From assembly GCA_029204225.1 (NCBI GenBank), contig CM055104.1:23546285-23610284 (forward strand): a stretch of 64,000 bases of DNA, read 5' to 3'. Below are positions 22,990 through 34,143 of this stretch, piece by piece. The stretch is from Diphasiastrum complanatum. Lineage: Eukaryota; Streptophyta; Lycopodiopsida; Lycopodiales; Lycopodiaceae. The translations under genes were made by a program, and so were the position numbers. The notes below the pieces were generated by a model. It did not search any database and was not told the DNA's origin. It worked only from the letters and a program-made list of their open reading frames with translations. Numbering within the stretch: the stretch's first letter is position 1; the number at the start of each line of letters is the position of its first letter.

Positions 22990-24090
22990 CTACGTTTCTG
23001 TTAGCAGGTCATTTGACAATCGTCTATGTCTGGTTCTTGATAAGAGATGAATACTCTTTATCCATAGCTTCTTTCCAGAGATCGAAATCGGGCTGACTGA
23101 GTGCCTCTTCGACAGTCGTCGGCTCCTGAACAAGGTAGGCTGTAGACTCATCGATATACCTAGTAGGTGGTCTGCTAGTTCTTGATGAGGAAGTTGATCA
23201 TTTTCATCATACTGTAGTCGCTGAACCGCAATATCATCATCTTCAGATTCGCCATTAATATATTGTTCGTCAAAAGTAGATGAGCTTGGACCTTCAATGG
23301 AAATAGTCGACTGACGAACCTCGAAGTTCAATATGTCGGACGAGGCAGACAAGTCGGCTACATGGGCTTTGCCTTTTCCCTTGAGGTCGATAAACTGATC
23401 TTCGATGAAGATGACATCCGAACTAGTGAATATCTTCGACTCGATGGGATCGAACAACTTGTAAGCTTGATCTGAAGTAGTGTAGCTGATGAAAATACAT
23501 TTGATACTCTGAAAGTCGAGCTTCTTCCTGAGATCATGAGGAATCTGCACATACGTAGTACATCCAAAAACTCGTAAGTTTGATAAAGAAGGTTTGGTAC
23601 CTGTCCAAACTTCGAATGGTGTTTTGTTTGAGAGACCTTTAGTAGGACATCTGTTCTGAATATAGTTTGTTGTTGATACAGCTTCAGCCTAGAAGGACTT
23701 CGGAAGTAACGCATGTGATAACATGCACTTTGCCGATTCGACTAAGATTCTGTTCTTTCTCTCAGCAAGACCATTTGACTGAGGCGAATAGGAGGTAATG
23801 TATTGTTGCTCAATGTCGTTGTTAAGGCAGTATTCCTTAAATTTGGTGGAGATATATTCTCCCCCGTTGTCGGACCTCAGTGCTTTGATTCGTTTGCCAG
23901 TTTGATTTTCTACATGCTCTTTGAATTGTCTGAACTTGATGAAAGCCTCTGATTTCTACTTAATGAAGTAAACAACTGTTCTTCTAGAGAATTCTTCAAT
24001 AAAGGTAATGAAATATTTTGCATCTAGCAATGATGGAGTTTGCATAGGTCCACAAATGTGGATTCGATGATTGTTCTTGACTTTGAGGCT
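22990..24090 (-). pseudogene. Copia D integrase and linker
   Basis: Core motifs in order on the minus strand: DAKYFITFIEEFSRR, ALRSDNGGEYIS (Asp), SPQSNGLAERKNR (Glu), TPFEVWTG.KPS, then KCIFISYTTSDQAYKLFDP and a Ser/acid-rich linker to RT. Frame changes near 23600 and 23950 and stops make it defective. The zinc-binding N-terminus is largely lost to a deletion that joins gag to the core. Confidence 0.88.
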
Positions 24091-24144
24091 GTTTCTGATT
24101 CGATGTAGACTGCTTGGAGCTTTTCTGCTTCTGTTGTTTCTAGC

Positions 24145-24391
24145 CCTTGTTGACATATAGAGCATGAGACGAAGAGGTAGACGGAGTGTATTGACTTCTT
24201 CGATTTTCTTCTTGCAACAACATAGTGATAACTCTGGTAAGAGTTAAGTCCGAGTGTGTCGTGATGATCATCGCCCAGTTTTCATATGTAGAGGGCAGAC
24301 TTGAAAGCAATGTCATAATTGCGTCTTGATCGTCTATGACTGATCTGACAGCAGCCATCTGTTGCAAGACTTTGAAATCATTAGTACTACA
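24145..24391 (-). pseudogene. Copia D gag remnant
   Basis: UBN2-type gag end: DDQDAIMTLLSSLPSTYENW then LTLTRVITMLLQEENRR. The N-terminal half is gone; the frame runs directly into LTR sequence at about 24391. Confidence 0.8.
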
Positions 24392-25230
24392 ATGATTACG
24401 TAGCCAAACATTTAAGCATTGTTTTATCAGACAAATAATCAATCGCGAAGAGCTACAGAAACACATACATTCTGAGACAAACCTGAACGCAATAAGAAGA
24501 TAGTAATGATTCAGAATGAAAACGAAACAGATGTAAATGAGTACAGCAAGTTGCGGATCAAAGCCGCGTACTCTAAGCTATCACTGAGCGGCTAAAATAA
24601 TCTGAATTAAGCACAATGCTGCAAAGCAGTAAGCGCAATAGCAATCTCTAATCAACTCTAAAGAAGTGAGCTAGAATGCTCAGGAGTGTCCAAGCTCGCA
24701 GGCTTGAGAGAGAAAACGCTAACTATTCAATACTTGATGATTGATCTTCATGCTTCAATGCTTCAATGCTTAAGATGTAGGAATATGAACATCTATTTAT
24801 ACTAAGCAATTAGGTCGTCAAATGCGTCATCCAGTTGGTTGTAATGTGCTGTCATCCATCCAGTTAGGACTTCTCAGAAATTACTTGCTAATGAATTAAT
24901 GCAAGTCGGTGGCTTTGGTCGTAAACAGTCTGTCTGCAGATTTGAAGGTGAATTGTCACTCTGCAGAAATGAACGTAAAATGTCATGCGAATAATGCAAA
25001 GGTCTACGCCAACGTCATTTCCTTAACATTTGAGGCATCTGGAATTTTGCGAAAAAGCCGAAGTGAGAGAAAATCCCAAAAGACGAAAATCCCAAAAATG
25101 CCGACACTGTAGGCTGTTTTTGAGTAGTTATGCAGACTGTGTAAAAACACGAAGAAATTTGCAGGTCTGGATAAAACTTGGACGAAGATTAAAATGTCGA
25201 TTAGTTGATTAGTAGGAGAATAATCCAACA
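24392..25230 (-). repeat. Truncated 5' LTR of copia D
   Basis: Matches 20724-21555 of the 3' LTR with scattered differences and ends CCAACA at 25230. The LTR's last roughly 190 bp on its 3' side are missing. Confidence 0.85.
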
Positions 25231-25235
25231 ATCAA

Positions 25236-26304
25236 AAGGCAAATTTTTTGTGGATCTCCACGGTCCCTTAGTACTCTGCTCAGTGTTATGCCCTTTTCCC
25301 ATGCAATCAAATGGTAGATTTTTCTTCTGTGCCTTGGCATATTCCTTTGGCTTCAGTGGGTCTATCACTGAGGTTAGACTTTTTATTTTTCGATTTACTT
25401 TTTAAAATGTCAAAGCTTTTTCTCTTCTTCTTACAAATAGATTTTGACTCATTGGGTGCAGCTTCTGATAGCTTAAGATTGGTTTTTCTATGCCATCAAA
25501 TCATCATAAATCTAGGCAAATTTTATGGCTTGTTCAAGAGTTTTACAGGAGTTACACTAAACTTCTACCTTGTACTCATCCTGCAAGCCACAAATAATGA
25601 CACATAATTTATGGTAATTATCAATATCTTTTAATTCAAGCACAACTTCCTTATAATTAGATATACAGTGTAGAAATGTGCCGTCATTAGTAACTTATTA
25701 CAGGTCTCCCAGGCACGCTCAAGTTGATTTTCTAGAATGAACTCCTTTAGGAAAGCTTCCTCAAACTCCTTGCAAGTTTTGGGGGTCTGTCCATTTCCTT
25801 GAAGGTTCAGCTACCATTTATAGGACATCAGACCCAAGGAAAGGCTAGCCTCTATGACTTTTACCTCATCAGGAGTATTCTTTAGAGTGTGAATATCCCT
25901 CCACTTATTAGGAAGCTTTGAAGGATGTTAGTATTTCAGTGTTTTTTGTCTCCATCAAAATTGGAAGGTCTTAGGTCTTTAAACAAGGCAAGTCTCAATT
26001 TAGTACTGACTCATCTATTATGTCCATTGATAGGTTGACCCTAGTTAGTAACCATAGACTATATCATATTAGCTAGGTTTGTCATAGCTTTATTCTGTTG
26101 CTGATGAATCTCCATCATGGAATAATCCAGTGACACAACCTTTTGGACTAACTGGATGTGTTCATCCTGAGAGACATAAACATCATCCAGATTATCGATG
26201 TCATCTTCTCTGTCAACTTCTTGGGAACGTCAAAAACTTCCTTCCTCATTAGATCTGATGACCTGCCTCGGAGAAAGCCAGAGCAGCCGAATCTCGTAAC
26301 TCAT
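25236..26304 (-). pseudogene. Chromovirus E gag
   Basis: Minus strand encodes KWRDIHTLKNTPDEVKVIEA, SLSLGLMSYKW and FEEAFLKEFILENQLERAWE, which align with the gag of element F (WKNIHALKQTPDHLQAIEA, EEAFLREFLPENELDRAWE). Stops and frameshifts throughout. The 3' part is cut by copia D. Confidence 0.8.
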
Positions 26305-26964
26305 CAGAGTTAGCTATACTCACAACTTTTAAACTTATCAGCACTAATTCTATTGAGGATCTGGGAACTAGAAACTGAAGAAAACTCATTGGCTAAGGAG
26401 AGATGATCACCATAAATCATGGAGAAATGTGCTTGCACAGAGATGATCCCCTTCTTAAGCTCTGATACTAGTGTTAGGATCCTAACTAATAGAAGGGCAA
26501 CTAAAGGATTCTCCACCCATCCCTCTCTATATAGAGAGGAGCTCCTGAACCTAGTGTAGGCTGATGGCATGCACTAGTGCCATGTGTTAAAACACCTTCC
26601 TGGGTGCAACTACCACTCGACTAAACCCGGCCCACAGAGTTAGCTATACTCACAGCTTTTAAACTTATCAGCACTAATTCTATTGAGGATCTGGGAACTA
26701 GAAACTGAAGAAAACTCATTGGCTAAGGAGAGATGATCACCATAAATCATGGAGAAATGTGCTTCCACAGAGATGATCCCCTTCTTAAGCTCTGATACTA
26801 GTGTTAGGATCCTAACTAATAGAAGGGCAAGTAAAGGATTCTCTACCCATCCCTCTCTATATAGAGAGGAGCTCCTGAACCTAGTGTAGGCTGATGGCAT
26901 GCACTATTGCCATGTATTAAAACACCTTCCTGAGTGCAACTACCACTCAACTGAACCTGGCCCA
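26305..26964. repeat. 330-bp tandem duplication across the E LTR/leader junction
   Basis: Units 26305-26634 and 26635-26964 differ at roughly nine sites by eye. Each holds part of the leader, a primer site and the 3' part of the LTR. The paired 86-aa ORFs here result from the duplication. Confidence 0.92.
26784..26800 (-). other. Primer-binding site of E (decayed tRNA-iMet)
   Basis: Minus strand TAGTATCAGAGCTTAAG, a one-base variant of TGGTATCAGAGC, next to the LTR end. The duplicated unit holds a second copy at about 26454-26470. Confidence 0.7.
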
Positions 26965-27109
26965 CATGCATGTACTGCATGCATGTGCCCAGTTCCCGCA
27001 TGCAAGTGCCCTAGGGACCTAGGCTTAGGCTCAATATGCATGTGCATGCCCTTAACGCTATCATGCCCTATGTTGCTCCTATTTCCAACAATGTCACGGT
27101 CTCATAACA
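26802..27109 (-). repeat. 5' LTR of chromovirus E
   Basis: 308 bp, minus strand from TGTTATGAGACC at 27109 to CCTAACA at 26802. It contains a CTATATAGAG TATA-like block. It pairs with the 3' LTR at 18505-18841. Confidence 0.75.
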
Positions 27110-27184
27110 GATTTCACCATTGTGAGCCAAAATTTCAACCCCTTTGTTAGTCTTCATATAGAATCACAGTGGTCAGGATGACTC

Positions 27185-27300
27185 GTTGGCACATATGCAA
27201 CCAATTTCCAAGCCTTTGTTCAAAATCAGGATCTGAAAAATTCCACCTAATTTATTAGGAATAAGTGAAAGGTTAGTACTTTTGAAAAATCCTATAAGTG
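27185..27300. repeat. Repeat shared with 49605-49700
   Basis: Both hold GCAACCAATTTCCAA, ATTAGGA...GAAC/AAAA, TTATTAGG.ATAAGTGAAAG and TTAG.ACTT blocks in order. Family unknown. Confidence 0.6.
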
Positions 27301-27498
27301 TTTAAATTTTCTTTCTTAATACTTATAGAGTCCTTTCGGAAGAACAAAATTAAGGTGTGTTCATGTCATCATTTGTTGACTAAGTATCATCTAGATATAC
27401 TCATTCTTGTCGATATGACTCTTCATGGCACATTGTTTTAGAGTCAAGTGATAGATTGACATATTCTAATTACTCTCTTTGGTAGGATAGGATGGACA

Positions 27499-27733
27499 TT
27501 GGCGATTGATGTGGAGGAAAGGCCTTCTCAAGCACATGAAAGAATCAAGTATGACAAGAGGAAAAAAATTGCTTTACCCTTCATTAAGAGGAATGTGTGC
27601 AACGAACTCATGATGGAGCTGGAGGGATCCACTACAACAAGGGAGGCTTGGGAAATATTACTAAATCTCTATGAGTCAAGATGACCTTGAGAGTCAAGAA
27701 GAGGTATCTACCTTAAAGGATATCCATAGTAAG
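27499..27733 (+). pseudogene. Copia K gag, 5' piece
   Basis: Encodes ERIKYDKRKKIALPFIKRNV, then MMELEGSTTTREAWEILLNL, the UBN2-type gag core. Element J splits this gag at 27733; the zinc-knuckle part resumes at 31434 (see next K entry). Confidence 0.8.
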
Positions 27734-28368
27734 TGTTGGAGGGTTTACGGATCCCAAGGCAACCCTAACCCTACTTAATAAGTGAGAGGGATTTGGCACC
27801 TTGCGTGTGTAAGTCCAACACAATGATCACATAGAGATTTGATTAGTTAAAAGTTAAGAAAAGGACTTTAGGCCTTTTTGCGGGACTTTAAATGTCGCAG
27901 GGCCTAAAAGTCAAGTTGGTGAGTAAAAAGGGTTCCCTCCAAAATTCAAATTTAAATAGTTAGGGAGGTAGAAATTGGCCAATAGGATTTGAGGCCAATA
28001 TATAGTGGTAATTTTGAATCATTTGTACATGTTCTCTTCATTTCAATACAAGCAGGTTGGCCCTCTTATGAAATGGATAAGGAATGTCCTTGCTCTCCAT
28101 CTTTCTTCCTCTAGCTCTCATGTTTTCTTTAGATTTGCTATTTGTTGAATTTGATGCTTATTGGGATTGATCATTCTTATGCTTTTTGTGAGAGAGAAAG
28201 GGAGAGAGAGAAGAGTAAGTCTCTATCATTGTGTGTAGTGTTAATGCTTAGTGTTGGCATGCACATGCTGGATTATGAAATATGCTATCGCTCTCGGGGG
28301 AACGAACCTCCGCGTGACAACTAGCTTTGGATCTAGGGTTGAGGGTAGCATAGGAAATGCCCACTACA
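27734..28368 (+). repeat. 5' LTR of J
   Basis: 635 bp, starts TGTTGGAGGG and ends CCCACTACA. Homologous along its length to 30809-31433 (TTGGCACCTTGCGTGTGTAA, GGCCAATAGGATTTGAGGCC, ACAAGCAGGTTGGCCC blocks). Confidence 0.9.
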
Positions 28369-28372
28369 ATTT

Positions 28373-28390
28373 TGGCGCCGTTGCCGGGGA
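28373..28390 (+). other. Primer-binding site of J (tRNA-Asp)
   Basis: TGGCGCCGTTGCCGGGGA is a perfect 18-nt complement of the 3' end of plant tRNA-Asp(GUC) as I remember it, four bases after the LTR end. Confidence 0.9.
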
Positions 28391-28689
28391 GCTACGACAA
28401 TTTTCAGATTTCAACATGTATGGATGGATTTTAGCTTAAGCATCTTGTTTTGGCATAATAGGGTTAAAATTGCATTTTAGGATTAAATTGGGAGAGATCA
28501 TGCTTGATTTGAGCGGATTTTCTTGTTTGAAATCTAATTTGATTGTTGAGCAGGGAAAGCCATACAAATCACAATTCTTAAGATCCATTTGGATATGAGA
28601 AATCAGAAAAAACAACAAAAATCGTTCATTTTTGCCAAATTTGGTGAAGGAGGCAAATTTGTCATCAATCTTGATAACTTTTTGTTGCC

Positions 28690-29500
28690 TGGAAAAGAAC
28701 CTTCGCTGAGTTACAAACATCACCGCCTTCATACAAAGAATCTTCAGTGTGAAGGGCGAAGGCTAATTCCCAGCAGATTTGCAGAAACAAAACAGAAACC
28801 ACAAAAAAAATCAGAAAACCACCAAAAACCCTAAAAAATAGAAAAATAACCTTTGCCTGTTCTCTAGCACATAGGTGTGATTCAGATCTATCTACTGTCA
28901 AATCGGCGAAGAATAATACCAAAAATAGAAGGCCAAAGTGACTGTTCATCTAGTTGCTGGTAACCTTTTGTAAAAAGTTTAACACCCTTTTGCAAAAATA
29001 TCAGTTATTTGAGAAGAACCTTCTCCGAAACCTTCGCTAGAGTCAGAGTCACTCCAACATACTTTTTTTGATAATCAATGAGCTAGGCGAACTTTTAATC
29101 AAGGTCAGTTGTCATATTGGTCTATTTTTGTCAAAAAAGGCTCTTTTTTGCAAGAATAACAGTATTACTCTTGATCCTTCACCGAACCTTCGCCGACTTG
29201 TCTAAGGATTTCAAATATAGTATTTTACCATTTTTGCGTTTTGCGAAGGTTAGATCTATCAGGACCATCAAAAAAGTCTATTTTAATCCTCGCCAAGCTG
29301 CAAAACCAATATTGTTCGCTAGAAAGAACCTTCACCAGTTCTACCCTAGCCTTATCTATACCAAATATAGTCACTGTCAATCTGGCGAAGGTTAATATTA
29401 CCAGATTTGTCAAAAATAGTCCGATAAGTGATTTTTACCCAAAATAGCAGTGAAGAACCTTCGTTGAGTTACCCTTCGCCTATGAAACCTTTGCAAGCCC
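28690..29500 (+). repeat. Dispersed CCTTCGCC / GGCGAAGG motifs in J leader
   Basis: About ten exact or near copies of (GAA)CCTTCGCC or its complement, e.g. near 28699, 28753, 29030, 29181, 29241, 29286, 29328, 29383, 29457 and 29482. The leader of the related element near 17990-18310 carries the same motif. Complementary copies could pair in RNA. Confidence 0.6.
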
Positions 29501-29745
29501 TATTTTTGAGTTTTGATCTACTTGATCTAGCCTCTGTCAAATTTCTAAAACATTATTATACCTTTTGATATTGAATCTGATAAAACCTTAATTCTAGAAG
29601 TGTCGATCGCTTGATCAAGATCCCTATTCCAAAAATCAGAAATCTTATTATTGTCAAGTGATAGAGTTTTTACAGATCTGATCTAAGATAGGAATCGATT
29701 GAAAAAATCTAGATCCAATCTCAGTGTCATCAGTGATTTGCAAAG

Positions 29746-30300
29746 ATGGCTGATATAGGTGATGGACCACCTGATGGACCACCAATGAACATTCCACTAG
29801 TTATTGTTAGAAGGTCACCTCGTCTAGAGATACCAAAGTGTAATGGGTTATCTGATCCAGACATATTTCTCAAAATCTATTCGGAATCATGTGAGGTTTA
29901 TGAGTTTTTCCACAAGATAAACGTAAGCTATTTCCTATGGCCTTAACTGGAGCCGCACAAGATTGGTTTTATAACCAAGATGAAATAGAACATATGGATT
30001 GGGAAGTGGTCAAAGTTGGCCTCATCACAAGATTTAAACCCAGAAAGTTATGGAAGATCATTTCCTACTACTAAGTAAAATTAAAATGGAAAAGAGAGAA
30101 GGAGTGCGAGATTATATTGAACGGGTTAAACACCTGTGATCCCGAATTAATCAATAATGATGCCATGATTAAGTGGTTTTTAGCAGGTCTACCTAAAAGG
30201 ATTAAACGCTAGCTGAAACGCTGAACTGATTATGTTTCCTTACAACATGCTATGGATGATGCAATACGAGAGGAGGATGAAGATTCTATGATGAACCAAA
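29746..30300 (+). pseudogene. Element J gag (N-terminal part)
   Basis: ATG at 29746. MADIGDGPPDGPPMNIPLVI then PRLEIPKCNGLSDPDIFLKI. After a frame change LTGAAQDWFYNQDE and other Retrotrans_gag-like pieces follow to about 30300, where the CT-rich block begins. No zinc knuckle, protease or RT follows. Confidence 0.7.
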
Positions 30301-30355
30301 TATTGGAATGCTGCCATGTACAGTGGGGCAAACCACTACAACATCCACCACTATT

Positions 30356-30452
30356 GCATCCACGAACACACTTCTTGCCCTCCCTCGCTGTTCCATCACT
30401 ACCCTCCCTCTCTTTCCCTACCATCGTTGTCCCTCTTTTTCCCTCCCCTCGT

Positions 30453-30507
<55 letters not shown>

Positions 30508-30808
30508 ACCCTCGATGCCTCTCTCTCTCCCTCTACCCTCGCTGCCTCTCTCTCCATCTACCCTCGCTGCCTCTCTCTATCTACCCTCGCTGCTCCTCAC
30601 TCTCCCTCTATCCTCTCGCTGCCTCTCTCTCCCTCTACCCTCGCTGCCTCTCTCTCCATCTACCCTCGCTGCTCCTCACTCTCCCTACCCTCATTGCCTC
30701 TCTCTCCCTCCACCCTCGTTCCTCCATCTCTACCCTCGATGTCCCTCTGCCCTCCTTCGCTGCTACAACACTCTACCCTCCCTCCTTGCACGTTACCCTC
30801 ATTCCTTA
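30356..30808 (+). repeat. CT-rich minisatellite with (CT)25
   Basis: (CT)n at 30455-30504, then many copies of TACCCTCGCTGCCTCTCTCT, about 20-30 bp each. Three long overlapping ORFs (176-190 aa) come only from this repeat. Confidence 0.92.
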
Positions 30809-31433
30809 CACCTTGCGTGTGTAAGTATAACCCAATGATCACATAGAGATTTGGCACCTTGCGTGTGTAAGTCCAACCCAATGATCACATAGAGATATAA
30901 TTAGGTAAAAGTTAATAAAAGGACTTTAGGCCTTTTTGCGGGACTTATAATGTCGTAGGGCCTAAAAGTCAAGTTAGTAAATAAAAAGGTTTCCCTCCAA
31001 AATTCAAATTTAGTTAGTTAGAGAAGTAGAAATTGGCCAATAGGATTTGAGGCCAATCCACTATATATAGTGGTAATTTTGAATCATTTGTACATGTTCA
31101 CTTCATTTCAATACAAGCAGGTTGGCCCTCTTATGAAATGGATAAGGAATGTCCATCTTTCTTCCTCTAACTCTCATGTTTTCTTTGGATTTGCTATTTG
31201 TTGGATTTGATGCTTATTGGAATTGATCATTCTTATGCTTTTTGTGAGAGAGAAAGGGAGAGAGAGAAGAGTAAGTCTCTATCATTGTGTGTAGTGTTAA
31301 TATGCACATGCTGGATTATGAAATATGCTATCGCTCTCATGGGAACGAACCTCCGCGTGACAACTAGCTTTATCTCCTTGATGTTGTGTGCTTGGATCTA
31401 GGGTTGAGGGTAGGATAGGAAATGCCCACTACA
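30809..31433 (+). repeat. 3' LTR of J (5' end missing)
   Basis: Matches 27800-28368. It has a 48-bp internal duplication at its start (CCTTGCGTGTGTAAGT at 30811 and 30859) and a 27-bp insertion near 31373. It ends CCCACTACA with no primer site after it. Confidence 0.85.
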
Positions 31434-31692
31434 ATAAGGGTGAGCAAGGATTGTCGACATGCCGACATGCCAACATGCAAGCAAGGGGAAAGCTTCAACC
31501 AATCAACTCAAAGGACAATGAAGAAGCATTATTCATCAAAGGGAAGATAAGGGATACAATAAAAAAAGGATAGAAAAGTAAGTTTCAAGTTCATCAAGGA
31601 GGAGTGTACTTCCTCACATGAAGATAACAAGAATGAATCTCAAGTTCAATGCTTGCATTGTGGTGAATTGGTTCATTATGCAAGCGGATGCT
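31434..31692 (+). pseudogene. Copia K gag, 3' piece with zinc knuckle
   Basis: NSKDNEEALFIKGKIRDTIK, then in another frame a CCHC knuckle, CLHCGELVHYASGC (about 31650-31691). It continues the gag begun at 27499. Confidence 0.75.
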
Positions 31693-32690
31693 TTATAAGG
31701 CATAGAGAAAAACTGGTACTATAGCACTAATGATGTTAGTGATGGCACTCCCTAGTATGGTGGCGAAGCATTTTGCTTTATTGGAGATGTACAATAAGCC
31801 TCTATTTATCAAGAAATAGACAAGGTATGAATAATCATGAAGAAGAGTTTCATTTAAACTTTTGGTTTGATCATGTTTAAGGTCATATATTCCATATTTG
31901 AAAAGATTCATAAATATTAGAGAGAGATTGAACATGGTGGTGAACATTGTCTCTATTTCATAAACTCAAGAGGGTAGCAAAGATTTGGTTGTACACTCAT
32001 CTTCATTTTTTCTACTTCAAGTTCAATAGACATCATGTTAAGAGTTCCTCTCTTTAATGTAATTGAGTATTAGCCTCTATTAAGCATTGAAGTGAATCAT
32101 TTTGAATGACTGGAAATCATATTTACTGGTGAATTATTTTTAGTACGTTTGGCCTTGTAGGACAATCCTTATAACTATGCTCATATATGCAATCTTGACT
32201 AAAAGATGTGTACTGGTCTTTGTTAGGACATTCTGGTATTCAATGATTTTCACCACATCCAAAACAACTTATTGATGGCTGCATCCACTGCCTTTGTTGT
32301 TTTCCAGCTTCAACATTGGAAATTCATTGTTGGTATGGTTCTGGGTGCAGATTAAACACCATGCATTCTCTCTCTTGGGAAATTGTTGTGGAGCTACTTC
32401 CAATTAACTAGAGGCTGGTGTTTGTAATGCTTTTAGTTTTTGATAAAACTACATTGTCAACTATTACATTTGTAATTGATGGGTTATTCAACTTTTCTAT
32501 CTGATCCAACATCCACTTTGTTTTTGCATTTGAAGAGATAAATGCTGAAGGAGTTGAAGTGGTGTAGGCTTGTCCTAATGCATATGGTGTTGTAACATGG
32601 TATGATTCATTATATTTTAGTCAGAATTGGTCAACCTGTACTCTATATTTAATAATATTATTAACTAAAATTAGTTATTTTCTGAAATAG
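31693..32690. other. Unassigned intronic sequence
   Basis: About 1 kb, AT-rich, no ORF I can support. The first about 150 bp may be decayed copia protease sequence. Confidence 0.4.
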
Positions 32691-32699
32691 ATAATTTCA

Positions 32700-33560
32700 G
32701 ATTGCCGAAGAAGCTGCAAATCAGGTTGTGCCAAATCCGGCTGCACCATCTTATATGCAGATTTGCCAGCAATTGAGTACGGCACTCACTAACATGAACC
32801 ATTGGAATAATATGACAGATCAGCAGATGGAAGATTCTGAAGTTGTGGAGGACTGGCTCGTTAAGTGGAGCAGCTACCTCAGTTTGCATGGAGTTCCAGA
32901 TGAGAAGAAAATTGAAAGTGTCATGCTATTCTTACGTGGCAAGGCGTAATCATGGTGGCGAGAATTACCGATGAAGCCCACGACCTAGGATGCTTTTGCG
33001 AAAGTATTTAAAAAATCTTTCATAATAGCTGATGACATCGATTACTACCAGAAATTTGTGAATTGCAATGCAAAATGGGTAGTAAGAGCCTGGACTCTTA
33101 TATCCAGAAATTTATGGACCTCTGGAATAATTGCCATGATTTGGTTGGATTTATGGTAGTTTGTCTGAGGTTTGTCCTACCGACTATCAAAACGAATGAT
33201 TTGGTTGGATTTATGGTAGTTTGTCCTAGGTTTGTCTACCGACTATCAGAACAAATGCAGGAAGAATGTGCTTCAAAGCCTCGAGGATGCTTTTCGGATT
33301 GCAAAATCATATGACTCCACGATGGTGGCGTCCCAGAAGCAACTTCAATAGATTCCAGCCACTTTGAAATCCAAGAAGGGAAAGAAGCGCGGTCCAGACC
33401 AAGCACCAAAATATTTGACGAATTGGATGAAATGGCATTGGAACCCCATAAACTGAAGAAGAAAAAGTTGAAGAAATCTATGTCCCGGATGAAGGCTAAG
33501 AAATAAAATCTCTGTTTCATTTGTAATAAGCCTGGACATATGATGTAATTTTGTACGAAG
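32700..33560 (+). pseudogene. Ty3 element G gag
   Basis: MPNPAAPSYMQICQQLSTAL, then SEVVEDWLVKWSSYLSLHGV and KIESVMLFLRGKA (stop) SWWRELP, the Retrotrans_gag region. A zinc knuckle CFICNKPGHMM(stop)FC is near 33515-33555, with a stop inside. A 60-bp tandem duplication (DLVGFMVVC.RFV repeated) lies at 33136-33257. No LTR was found to the left. Confidence 0.8.
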
Positions 33561-34140
33561 AGAAAGAAACTTGCGTCACAAATGATAGAAATCCCTGGAG
33601 GTAAAGGTAAAACATTGGAAATTAACCTTTTTGATTGTGAGTGTGAATGCTCTTTTAGTATTGCTTCTTTCTTGCCTAATGAACTGTTTCATTTAACAGG
33701 CACAGTTAAAGATCAAGAAGTGAGTATTTTATTTACAGAGTTTATACAGCTTCAGGAGCAGAGTTGGAGACTTGGAACGTGAAAGTGCCAAATCTCCCAA
33801 TTTTGATCTAGAGAATTAGTTAGTTTTCATCTTTTAGATGTAGCCCGCACTGATTTAATTTTTGGATATGAATGGTTATTTAGCAAATCGCCTTCTTTGA
33901 CTATTGACTTTGAAAAACATGTTCTCACTTTCAAGGAGGGTGATAAGGTAGTTACTTTATTTGGCAGTAATTTTGTACATCCGTCGGATGGAATTTCTAC
34001 AATTAATGAAAGCATTTGATTATTCACTATTGTGAAGTTTTTTCAATATTTGTTATTCCAATTTCGGATGTTTCTGATGTGTATCTAGTTGTGAATTCTC
34101 TACAATTCTTAACTCGATAAGTTTAGATCACGAACAAGCA
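33561..34140 (+). pseudogene. Ty3 element G protease
   Basis: The conserved ARTDLIFGYEWLFSKSPSLT strand and a TIDFEKHVLTF segment are clear (33840-33935). The DSGA active-site region near 33740 is not recognisable. Confidence 0.65.
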
Positions 34141-34143
34141 ATG

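Larger units (their letters stand above)
20524..25235 (-). mobile_element. Ty1/copia element D, nested in chromovirus E
   Basis: Insertion bounded by the 5-bp direct repeat ATCAA at 20524-20528 and 25231-25235, so the element proper is 20529-25230. Minus-strand order from the right: truncated 5' LTR, gag remnant, integrase, RT, RNase H, polypurine tract, 3' LTR. It splits E between gag (right) and protease (left). A deletion has fused the 5' LTR interior to gag, removing the LTR 3' end, the primer site and the gag start. The flanks carry a roughly 60-bp host repeat (TGGATCTCCACGGTCCCTTA at 20464 and 25252). Confidence 0.9.
27734..31433 (+). mobile_element. tRNA-Asp-primed Ty3 element J, pol replaced by CT-rich DNA
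   Basis: LTR element with LTRs 27734-28368 and 30809-31433, a primer site for tRNA-Asp, a long leader, a gag start and no pol. The flanking 5-mers GTAAG (27729-27733) and ATAAG (31434-31438) look like a target duplication with one change. It lies inside a copia gag whose two halves flank it. The PBS type is the one used by Athila-class elements (established); family assignment beyond that is inference. The internal region ends in a 450-bp CT-rich minisatellite and the 3' LTR lacks its first about 65 bp, so it cannot replicate alone. Confidence 0.85.

Noticed and set aside
26310-26900. Two nearly identical 86-aa ORFs as a gene pair
   Set aside because: They are antisense frames created by the 330-bp tandem duplication in an LTR.
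30252-30846. Three overlapping ORFs of 176-190 aa on the plus strand
   Set aside because: They are translations of the CT-rich minisatellite in all three frames; only the first residues of one overlap decayed gag.
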